From the NCBI GenBank assembly GCA_023678885.1, contig CM042955.1:19541835-19605834 (forward strand): 64,000 nucleotides of DNA. The letters run 5' to 3'. The DNA is from Pogostemon cablin (lineage: Eukaryota; Streptophyta; Magnoliopsida; Lamiales; Lamiaceae). Shown here one piece after another: positions 10,401 to 19,174 of the stretch. Below the pieces are notes generated by a model. The model had not been told where the DNA came from. It saw nothing but the letters and a program-made list of their open reading frames with translations, and made no database searches. The stretch's first letter is position 1; the number at the start of each line of letters is the position of its first letter. The position numbers and the translations under genes were made by a program.

Positions 10401-11359
10401 AGATGTCAACGTATGGGGAACATCGGTAGGAGAGACGAGATGCCGCTTCAGCCAAGCATAGTGGTCGAGATTTTTGATGTGTGGGGTATCGATTTTATGG
10501 GGCCCTTTCCCCCATCGAATGGATTTCTCTACATTCTACTTGCGGTGGATTATGTTTCTAAGTGTGTGGAAGCGATTCCTACTCGCTTGAATGACTCAAA
10601 AACTGTTATATCTTTCTTGAAGAAGCATATCTTTGCCCGTTTTGGAGTCCCTAGAGCACTTGTTAGTGATGGAGGTACGCATTTCGCAAATAAATTTCTT
10701 GAGAAGGTGCTTAAAGGGTATGGTGTTAAGCATAGGGTCACTACACCCTATCATCCTCAAGCGAACGGGCAAGCGGAGGTCTCTAACCGTCAAGTCAAAT
10801 AGATTTTGAAGAAGGTGGTCAGAACCAATAGAAAGGATTGGGCCTTGAAGCTCGATGATGTCGTGTGGGGGTTCCGAACCGCGTACAAAACGGTGTTAGA
10901 TATGTCACCGTATCAGATTGTCTATGGGAAGCCATGCCACTTACCTGTAGAAATTCAACACAAAGTGTTTTGGGCTTTGCGTAGCTTGAACTTGACTCTC
11001 AAAGATGTGAAGGAGTTGAGGATTGCTCACATCAATCTTTTGGATGAGTTTCGGAGTCGTGCGTACAAGAATTCAGAGATCTATAAGGAGAGGATTAAGA
11101 GGTGGCATGATTCGAAGATCTCGTACAAGGAGTTCAAGCAAAGAGATGAGGTATTACTTTTTAACTCTCGTTTAAAGCTTTTTGCAGGCAAGTTGAAATC
11201 GAAGTGGACGGGACCGTTCATGATTCATCGAGTCTTAGGAGGGGGAGTTTTGAGCTTATTGACAAGGATGGAGACATTTTTACGGCGAATGGACATCGCT
11301 TGAAGCATTATAGGTCGCCGGATGATATTGGTGTCATCTTTGTGGATACCTTGATCTGA
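7490..11359 (+). pseudogene. Athila gag (end)-pro-pol, broken by frameshifts and a stop
   Basis: In order: a Gag/protease linker, protease (CDLGAS near 7780, ILGRPFLAT near 8005), reverse transcriptase (about 8640-9330, FMDDFSIFG at 9140), RNase H (CDASDVALG near 9585, YTDHSAI near 9780), integrase zinc domain (near 10250-10410) and integrase core (GIDFMGP near 10490, SDGGTHF near 10665, HPQANGQAE near 10755). The reading frame shifts near 8050, 9675 and 11235. A TAG at 10800 interrupts the integrase in frame. The true end after the last shift is the TGA at 11357. The integrase zinc domain is further damaged by a 36-bp duplication. The left part was displaced by the Tat insertion at 7489/7490. 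Confidence 0.9.
10245..10316 (+). repeat. 36-bp in-frame duplication in the Athila integrase zinc domain
   Basis: The segment encoding EFCHAQPNG occurs twice, at 10245 and 10281, with period 36, so the frame is kept. It falls where the second histidine of the HHCC domain should be, so the zinc site is probably lost. Confidence 0.8.
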
Positions 11360-11842
11360 TTTGGTACCATCGTGACTCTCCGACGTTAAACATGAGCGCC
11401 TGTTGGGGGGCTTTCCCTCCTGTTTTAATGCTTTATTTCATTTGTGTGCGTAAGAAATTTTTATGTTTGAAGTGCTTACTTATCGGCAATTACATCTCTT
11501 TGCAAACTTAGTTTCTACTATTGTTTTTACTAAGTTTGAGGGGGTGTGATGTACTTACCTTGATAAGCACCGATAGTATAATCTTTTCTTTGTGATGTTT
11601 GTTAGGGGAGTTGGTTTTTGCGCCATATTAAAATTTTAATCGATTTTGATGTGATGATTTTTTACAACTTGCCTAATGTTAGTGGGTTTTGGTTGTGTTT
11701 TCTTTTATGGAGTTACTCATGAATGATATTTTGTGGAACAAATTTTGGATGAAGTTGTGCTTTAGTTGGTACCTAATGATTCGCATTGAAGTTTGAAGTG
11801 TATAGGGATTGAAGAACACTCAGTTTTGAAGCTTAAAAGGGT
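11360..11842 (+). other. Athila spacer after pol, with internal polypurine-like tract
   Basis: There is no open frame. A purine-rich run AAGTTTGAGGGGG at 11532..11544 resembles the true polypurine tract at 15952, so it may be an internal second priming site. The rest is T-rich noncoding sequence. Confidence 0.45.
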
Positions 11843-12318
11843 GGTTCGACCAAAGCCGTGAGAGGTTCGACCAGTGCCAAAAGGTCGAACCAAGTAGAGG
11901 AAGTCGAACCGACGAAGAAAACCATCCAGTGAGGAGGTTCGACCTGTTTAACAGGTCGAACCAAGATCGAACTCGGGACTTAAATCTTACAGTAGAGTGG
12001 TTCGACCTGAGCCGTTATGGTTCGACCTGATCAGAAGGTCGAACCTGATGTCGAACCAGTCCGTTCAGAGCACTCTATTTTTCAGGTGATAGGTTCGACC
12101 ACGACACCAATGGTTTGACCTATTTCGAAGGTCGAACCCAGGTCGAACCACGAGGAGAAATTGTCCAGAAGGTAGGTTCGACATGTCACAAGAGTGGTTC
12201 GACCTGTTCAGAAGGTCGAACCTAGGTCGAACCCAAAAGGAAAGTTATCCAGAAGGTAGGTTCGACCTCGTCACTCGAGGTTCGACCTGTTCTGTAGGTC
12301 GAACCCGAGGTCGAATCC
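11843..12318. repeat. Array of GGTTCGACC / GGTCGAACC palindromic units
   Basis: GGTTCGACC and its reverse complement GGTCGAACC recur many times in imperfect units. The two best-conserved units are 84 bp apart (12164 and 12248). Each unit carries forward copies followed by inverted copies, so it can fold into hairpins, and neighbours are joined by a TCCAG-containing spacer. A related array lies in the 3' LTR at 16183..16467. The function is unknown. Confidence 0.85.
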
Positions 12319-13085
12319 CGTCAGGTAAGCATTTTAAGTTGAGTTTTTAAGAAGGGTTCGATCATATTTTTGTTCACCAAACCTCAAACCTTCCCCGAAC
12401 CATAACACCCTTGCACAAATTCGTCAGTTACACTTGATTTTGCACCGATTACACAATATTACACTCTTAATTCTTGAATTGGGCGCGGATTTGGGCGATT
12501 TTTGTCGCAATTAGGGCTTCAGTCGCGTTTTTGAGTGTTGTGTGCAAATTATCGATTTTTAACCATGGGCAAGACGAAAGGTACGTTCTTTCAACTCAAT
12601 TACCTTAGGATTGAAGTTTATTGCAAGAAATTTGTTGTGGGTAAGTTGATTGATATTGATTTTGGTTGAAATTCATGGTGATAATTGATATTTTTGAGTT
12701 GATCCATATGAATTCATGTTTATTGGTTTGAGATTGCTTGATTATGGATAGAACTTGAGTTTTTATGTGGATTGATCAAGGATATGATGCATCTAGAGGA
12801 ATGAGCATGTTAACTAGGTTTGAATTGTTGATAGTTTGAGTTGTTCATGAAGTTCAATTGTTGAAATTTATGTTGAATGGCTTGAATTGGTTGATGCATG
12901 CTTGTTGTTGATAATTTGAAGATTGAAGAGAGTGTGGTTGATGATATTTTGAGCATGATGGATGAGCAAGTGGTGTTGAGATGATAGTTGAGTTGATTAA
13001 GCATGGATGCTTGAAGTCTTGAGTAGAGTATAGGATATGCTAGTCATATACTTGTATTCTTGTCTTGTTGGTTGTGTTGAAATAG
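12319..13085 (+). other. Possible leader exon and intron ahead of the env-like ORF
   Basis: No long ORF is present. An ATG in good context at 12564 opens ATGGGCAAGACGAAAG, directly followed by a donor-like GTACGT at 12580. About 500 nt of T-rich, intron-like DNA then ends in an acceptor-like AAATAG at 13080-13085, at the edge of the env-like frame. Spliced env-like messages are known for some plant gypsy elements. Here the join as read is off by one frame, so either an indel has occurred or the idea is wrong. Confidence 0.35.
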
Positions 13086-14639
13086 TTGTTTTCAAGAAAG
13101 GGACAAGGATCGAATAAAGGGAAGGGCAAGGTGGATGAAGCAAGATCGAAAAAGAGGCAAGACAGGCCTTCGAATGTGGACACAGTGACGAGGAAACTGA
13201 GGATACAAGAGCGTTTACCCGAAAACTTTAGAATTCAAATGCAAAACTGGGACGAGATTAAAGAAAAGTGGGAAGAAGTCTCAGATAAGATAGCTCGGAA
13301 AAGATACCAAGATGATGAGGCCATGATACTTATGAGCATTAGGGATGATATGACGATGTTGTTCGATCGAGTGGGGATCCGCAGATTTATGGAGTTGAAG
13401 AAGCCGACTTACTTCCACGTTACAGCGGAGGTAGTTTGCTCATTTGAGATGGAAAAGGACCCACTTGGCTACCCGTATCAGTGCTCATTTCAGTTAGGAG
13501 GAGTCCGAAGGAGATGGACGGCTGAGGATTTTAATCAGCTTTTTCAGACGCCTCTAGAGATTTCTCGAGTGGAGAATGGACACTTCAATGCTAATAGGTT
13601 TTGGAGGGAGATAACTGGGGAGATCAGAGACTATAAGATTAGGCAGGCTCGTGCGACCTCGATCAAGAATCCCGTGTTGAAATATATGGATCGAGTGCTC
13701 AGAAATACACTGTTTGCTCATTCGGAGGGTGGCTGTGTGTCTAGATGAGAGCTTTATGTACTATGGTGTATGATGAATGGGGTGAAGTTCAATGTGGGAA
13801 CATATTTCATCGCGCAACTGTATCGATTCAGGACCATTGGATTTCAGAAGGTGAACATTGGAAGGTTACTGACGATTGTAGCTGAGCACTACAATATGGA
13901 CTTCACCGGAATTACACCTATTAGATGAGAGCCCGACTTGGTGATGCTCACATGTGTAAAGGAAGGATTCGCACACTTTATAGATGGTGATTGGTTCTTC
14001 ACGAGAGGACCAAAGCCATTCGACTTTATGTTTCCCTTTGACATGAGCAACATGACCACTGTCCGGGAGGCGAGGAACTTGTTGATGAACTCCCTAGGAC
14101 ACACTGCTCTGTCCGTGACTGTGAAGACTAATGGGGATTGGAGAGCCGTGGCTAGGTTGTGTGCCGAAGGTAGGTTGGAGGAGCTATAGCAAATTATGGA
14201 ACAGGGAGAGTACCATCCGCCACCGCACCAGCCACTTCAGTGGCCACAGCAGCCCGAGGTCGAGCATCGGGAAGATGAGCAGCCAGATATGGAGATTCCG
14301 GAAGAAGAGCAGCCCAACACACCTCAGCATGAGCCAGCACCGCGTCAGCAGCGGGCTGTCCCGATTGATACACGGGAACAGCTCCGCCTTATTCAGGAGC
14401 AGCTGGTCGCAATTGTTGCTAGACAGCAGGAGACAAACTGGCAGCTCGCACTCGCCAACGCCAATGCCAACTATGCTACGCTGAATGAGAAGTATACGGC
14501 CTTGAATGAGAAAGTTGGTAGGTTGGGTGATCGAGTTGATTATTTGGATAGGCACATCGGTGATCTACACCGGATTGTGGAACAGAGGCTTGATGATGAG
14601 GATGATGATGATGAGGGTGATGATGCTCCGGAGGAGTAG
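13086..14639 (+). pseudogene. Athila env-like / ATHILA ORF with three in-frame stops
   Basis: One frame runs from 13086 to the TAG at 14637, interrupted by TGA at 13746, TGA at 13926 and TAG at 14187. The first part matches the ATHILA ORF type: a basic N-terminus, PLGYPYQCSFQLGG, then IKNPVLKYMDRVLRNTLFAH. The last part is Gln/Pro-rich, followed by a heptad-like Leu/Ala stretch and an acidic tail. I saw no clear signal peptide or transmembrane segment. No ATG opens the frame at 13086, so the start may come from an upstream spliced exon. All three stops can be explained by C-to-T changes (CGA to TGA, CAG to TAG). Confidence 0.82.
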
Positions 14640-15951
14640 TCTTTCAGGTTTTCTTTGGTTTCCTCGATTCATCTTGATTCCATTATTTTTTCATTTTATC
14701 TTTAGGATGGGGTGTGACTCATGCGTGAGTGGAATGTAAAGTGATATCTTGTATGATTAATTGGGTATAAGCTTATTGATGTTTGTGCATTCATATGTTC
14801 ATGTGTTAATTTCTATTGATGAAAAGCATGTTTAGTTGATAAGTATATTGAGTTCTTGTGGAATTGATCTTAATTATGTGCTATGAGGAGTACTAGGATT
14901 ACCTATGTGAGGATTTGAGCTTTTTAATCATGCTTGATCATGATTATTTTATTCTTGAGAGGATCATTCATATGAACGTATTCTAGAACTTGGCTTGGAG
15001 TCTTGTGTGAGACTTATGATTGATAAATTGCTAGGACATGATCTTAGGCCATTATTTTGTGATTAAGCTACTTAGCCAAATTTATCCTTCCTAATGATCT
15101 TATTTATCTTTGGATGCCCTGTTGAGCCGTTAAAAGCCTTTTCTTTGATGGCTGAAGTAAATAACCTTATAAACCTTTACTTGAGCTTTGATTAACCTAT
15201 TCATTGGTAGAGAGAGTGGATGTAAGTAAGTGTTGCAAGAAGAAAAGGAGGATAGAACATGGTTGGATGAAAAGAATATGGTCAAATCTTGTTTAGGGGT
15301 AGTGCCCGAAACTGGTACCCCGATTGTTTATACGTGTTGCATGTAGCTTAGCAGCTGATGACCTATATATATGAGAAGGGTAGTGCCTAAAACCGGTACC
15401 CGAATTGTTTAAGAAGATGAGGTTGATGCCATGAAAAGAAGGAAATTCAGGAATTTTACAAGTTCAAGAGACGACATTGGAGGAGAACTTGCTGTAAGAA
15501 GAAGAAATCGAGAACCTCCAAGGTAACTCTCTACTAGTGTCTTAAGTCACTAAGTCCAAATTTTCCTACCTTTTTCCAAAGAGCCAACATTATAACCCAA
15601 AAACAAGTCCTTTGTGATCCTAGTGAAGAGTCGATTATAAGTTGATTTTTGGAGACCTTTGCCAAGCTTATGGTTACGCGTAAATATGAATTGATATGAG
15701 TGTTTATATTAACCTATATAGTGCCTCACGCACTTGAGTGGAAGAGAATAAATACTTATCTTGTGAGCGAAATTACTTAGTACTCCGAATGGTATGGATT
15801 GGATTGATTTTGCATGAGTGATATATATGAAGCAATTAATACTTGTTTGATTGAATGAAGTTGCATGTGTGATGTATATTGTACTTGATCTTTGGTGAAT
15901 TATACACGACTCCTGTGGTTTGATTTGGTTGCCTCGGGACGAGCAACATGT
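14640..15951 (+). other. Athila 3' noncoding region
   Basis: No ORF or gene is visible. A GGTAGTGCC...GGTACCC motif occurs twice, near 15298 and 15380, about 80 bp apart. The end, GCCTCGGGACGAGCAACATG, leads directly into the polypurine tract. Confidence 0.6.
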
Positions 15952-15964
15952 AAGTTTGGGGGTT
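15952..15964 (+). other. Polypurine tract of the Athila element
   Basis: AAGTTTGGGGGTT lies immediately before the TG that starts the 3' LTR, the expected site for plus-strand priming. Confidence 0.75.
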
Positions 15965-16182
15965 TGATGAGTGTGTAAATTCACAAGTTTAGCACCATAT
16001 TTTGTGCTAGTTTTGGAGAGTTTTGAGGTGGAAATAGGTGGAAAACCTATATATATTGTGAATTAGCATGAATCAGGTGTTAGTGGAGCTATTTAAGTAG
16101 TTTTCATAGCAAAAACAGAGTGGAAGTGCCAAGAATCGAAGAGACGAAGTCGAGACCTCGCGAACCACCAAGGAAAGAGTAG

Positions 16183-16467
16183 GGTTCGACCTAATGGAGG
16201 AGGGTTCGACCTCTCCTATAGGTCGAACCAGCATTGTAGAACAGCAGAAGATGGGTTCGACCACGACATTGGTGGTTCGACCTGACAGTTGGTCGAACCA
16301 GGAGCGAAAATTGTCCAGTAGCGTGGTTCGACCTGGGGTTTGACCAAGACCTGAGTGGTTCGACCTGTGCAAGAGGTCGAACCAAACGCAGAATGTGTCC
16401 AGTAACAGGGTTCGACTTGGGGTTCGACTTGTTGGCCAGTGGTTCGTCCTGTTGATGAGGTCGAACC
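16183..16467. repeat. Second GGTTCGACC / GGTCGAACC array, in LTR U3
   Basis: Three to four imperfect units carry the same palindromic 9-mer and the same TCCAG-containing spacer as the array at 11843..12318. It ends about 95 bp upstream of the LTR TATA box. Long minus-strand frames across it are by-products of the repeat. Confidence 0.85.
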
Positions 16468-16562
16468 AAAACACGAAAACTTACCTTATCTGGATTTTCG
16501 AGGCCAAAACGCATGAGATCACTTGAAAAGCCCATTCCAAGCCCTAAAGACGTGATTACAAG

Positions 16563-16570
16563 TATAAAAG
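16563..16570 (+). promoter_or_regulatory. TATA box of the Athila LTR
   Basis: TATAAAAG is followed about 20 bp on by a GA run. It lies after the palindromic array in the LTR, as expected for the U3/R border. Confidence 0.55.
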
Positions 16571-17687
16571 AAGGCTCATGCAGTCGAGAGAGAGAGAGAG
16601 AGACATCGTGATACAAGAGAGGAGTGAAGAAAAGAGATTAGTGATCCATCCGGAGGGCTGTGATAGAGATTCAGCTGGAGATTCAAGTAAGATTGGTCCA
16701 TCTAACCATGATTGTTCTTAGATCAATCATGGGCTAGAGCCACTTCGGTAGTTCTAGGGTTATGAAGGTTTCATGAGTTAATTTGTATTTCGTGTGTATA
16801 CTCCGTACAACACAACTTGTGGTTTATTTTATATAAGATTGCACGTTTTTAATCCATACTCATAGTTATTTTGTGCATCATTAATCGTTGTGTAGAGTCT
16901 GAATACATAACATGGTTATTGATTGAGTGCGTTCACTGTTGAGTAGAGTTTATTATTATAATTCTAAGTGAAGGGGTTCCGAAGTCTTATTAGAACTGTC
17001 TTATATGAAGTTTGTTAATTGAATTGAATTCGGGTTGACAAGTAGGATAAAGAGTATGACTTTATAGTACCTAAAAAGGGAGATCAAATCGGGTTAGAGT
17101 ACTAAGTGCACGGGAAATAATTGATTATGATAGTACCTAGAAAGGGAGGTGGAGCATACATCTTGCTCTGAGGATACTCACACGTGTCAAAAGCTTATCT
17201 ATTTGTGTCTATAGAATAGATTCGCATGGTCTAGTGATGCGTCCATAAACCACAAGGCAGAGTCGGACATCGACACATGAAAGTACGAATTAATAAAGAA
17301 AACTGGATGGCCTGACGGACTACCTATCATCTTAATTGATCACCACTATTATTTACTTGTTCTTGTTATTTATTAGCTATTCAAATTGTTACTTAAATCA
17401 ATTGTTTAATTCAAAATAGTCATAATCTACTAGAACGTAATTAAATTAATATTTATCCGTCCCGTGGATTCAATATTTAACTTGGTCACCTTCGAAACTA
17501 CAATTGATATCCTTCATACTTGGGGATTAATTTTGTGTTGAGAAAACGCTCATCAGGAAACATTATCCACTTATTTTTGTCTGAAATAAGTGACGTGGCA
17601 AGGAACTAATATGAACACGTCGGTTAAGTTTTCAACTTCCAATCTTGGACATTATAATCGGTTGCGACGATTGAAGTTCAAATAGGA

Positions 17688-17690
<3 letters not shown>

Positions 17691-17760
<70 letters not shown>
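17691..17760. repeat. (AT)35 microsatellite
   Basis: A pure AT dinucleotide run of 70 bp lies between the Athila LTR and the Myb/SANT-like fragment. Confidence 0.97.
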
Positions 17761-17762
<2 letters not shown>

Positions 17763-17820
17763 TATTGCTCTTTCTTATGGCATATTGTTTGTAACTATGG
17801 AAAATATATCATTCCCTCAT

Positions 17821-18356
17821 GTAATGTTGTACGACCAAATCTGGAATGCTGAAATAGATGCATGATTCCTTAATGCCCTAATCCATCAGAAGAACTTGGG
17901 AGAATGGGATAATGGTGGACCTAGTGGATGGGCATTAGGAGTCACCAAAGATGTGGTTAATAGGTCGATGATGAAGCGGCTTACGTGGACACATGCTTAT
18001 GACAGAAAAGACATCATGCGCAAACATTACGAAACATTCACTCTTGTGCTGCAAAGGATGCGCACACGAGGGATTAACAACAGGGCTGAGATGAATCTAC
18101 ACGCAGACAGAAGGATTTGGAAATCTATAATAGAGGTATGGCTAGCAAACTCAATACATCGATTACTGACTCAATAAAAAGATTAAAAGTTTATTATATT
18201 ATATGGATTTTCATACAGAAAGACTCCTTTGCAAGGACATATGTGCGTGGTGATGATCCAGAGTATACTCGATTTCTTTTTCTTTTTGAAGATAGAGTCA
18301 TGTCGGATGAAGGTCGTCTGAGAGCACTCAGAGGTGGGATTATGATGGGGGATTAG
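17821..18356 (+). pseudogene. Myb/SANT-like domain protein fragment, transposon-related
   Basis: Two plus-strand frames (to the stop at 18175, then to the stop at 18354) together read like one small protein: an N-terminal GEWDNGGPSGWALGVTK segment, RLTWTHAYDRK, then IWKSII and, in the next frame, DSFARTYVRGDDPEYTRF. A Trp-rich helical domain followed by W..II....FARTY is the pattern of Myb/SANT-like proteins, many of which accompany PIF/Harbinger transposons. A stop sits near 17862 and the frame is broken near 18125-18215. The identification rests on pattern only. Confidence 0.4.
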
Positions 18357-18558
18357 TTGTTGCTGTGGCAACAACGAATAATGTTTATTTTCTTTGAAGT
18401 TGTAAAGATGCTTTGTTTATCACAGAATAGAAAGAGTTAAATACTCATATCCAACATAATGTCATTAATCATGGAATGTGATGATGAGTAAAAAAGTGAT
18501 TATTCTACAAAAACTACGGATAATATAATAGTGTTATTAATCTACAATGAACAAAGTG

Positions 18559-18996
18559 CTAAGATAATCCTAACTGATCTTCCATAGCTTTAAGAGTTGC
18601 TTCATGTTCTTCAACAAGGCCCCGTATTTTCTCTTGTTGATTCCTAGCAACTCTAACCAACGAGAGTATATCATGCTTCTTCAGATCTTCTTCATCTGGT
18701 GTGATGTGTTCATCATTATTTCTTAAGTTTCTCAACTCCAATCGTCGAGTTGGAGGTTCAATGTAGTCGTGCGGCAAGATTTCACCATCATGCATGCTAG
18801 TAAGGAGTTTTCAAATTGCATTTAGAAATGGCAATCTCTTTCTCATATCGATTTTCCCCGCAAATTCCATAAAATGATCATAAACAAAGATACCAAAATC
18901 AACACGTTTACAAACTATTACGGCATGAATGAACCTCCCTTGTTCTGGACTCAAGGTTGAAGACTCCTCGCTTGGTATCCAGTTGTGGGTCTCCAT
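18559..18996 (-). pseudogene. Unidentified transposon-associated ORF remnant
   Basis: Two minus-strand frames, 18811..18996 then 18559..18795, lie in tandem. The first reads RFIHAVIVCKRVDFGIFVYD and has a hydrophobic-charged helical look. The second ends in a Glu/Lys-rich likely coiled coil (EEHEATLKAMEDQLGLS). They resemble the plant transposon-associated proteins often found in retroelement-rich DNA, but I cannot assign a family. They lie downstream of, and on the same strand as, the MULE transposase remnant and may belong to it. Confidence 0.35.
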
Positions 18997-19174
18997 TCAT
19001 TCTTACCAAACCAACCGTAAATCAAACGACCCTGCAGTTTCACAGCAAATACACAACAGTAAACAACCCAAACTAGCAAGTCATAATTTAAAAGGAAAAT
19101 ATAGTGCAGCTAATATCCAAATATTAATAAGAAGAAAAGCAAGATTTAATTGTAGAACATATTAATGTTGTCAT

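Larger units (their letters stand above)
7490..17555 (+). mobile_element. Athila-lineage Ty3/gypsy retrotransposon, decayed, 5' part outside window
   Basis: It is read on the plus strand: the end of gag-protease, reverse transcriptase, RNase H and integrase (to 11359), a spacer with a palindromic repeat array, an env-like ORF (13086..14639), 3' noncoding DNA, a polypurine tract and the 3' LTR (15965..17555). The protease motif CDLGASINLMP, the reverse transcriptase box FMDDFSIFG and the extra ORF after integrase are all typical of Athila. The Tat element interrupts it just before the protease. Several frameshifts and stops show it is dead. Bases 17556-17560 would be the right copy of the 5-bp target duplication. 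Confidence 0.9.
15965..17555 (+). repeat. 3' LTR of the Athila element (1591 bp)
   Basis: It starts TGATGAGTG and ends CGCTCATCA, giving a 7-bp perfect inverted terminus TGATGAG/CTCATCA, and it follows directly after the polypurine tract. U3 holds a GGTTCGACC array (16183..16467), then a TATA box (16563) and a GA run (16587..16602). The length suits Athila LTRs. The left LTR is outside the window, so age cannot be estimated. Confidence 0.87.

Noticed and set aside
16073..16616. Two overlapping minus-strand frames of 133 and 141 codons
   Set aside because: They run through the GGTTCGACC array in the Athila LTR; their repetitive SNH/LVRP-like residues come from the palindromic repeat, not from a gene.
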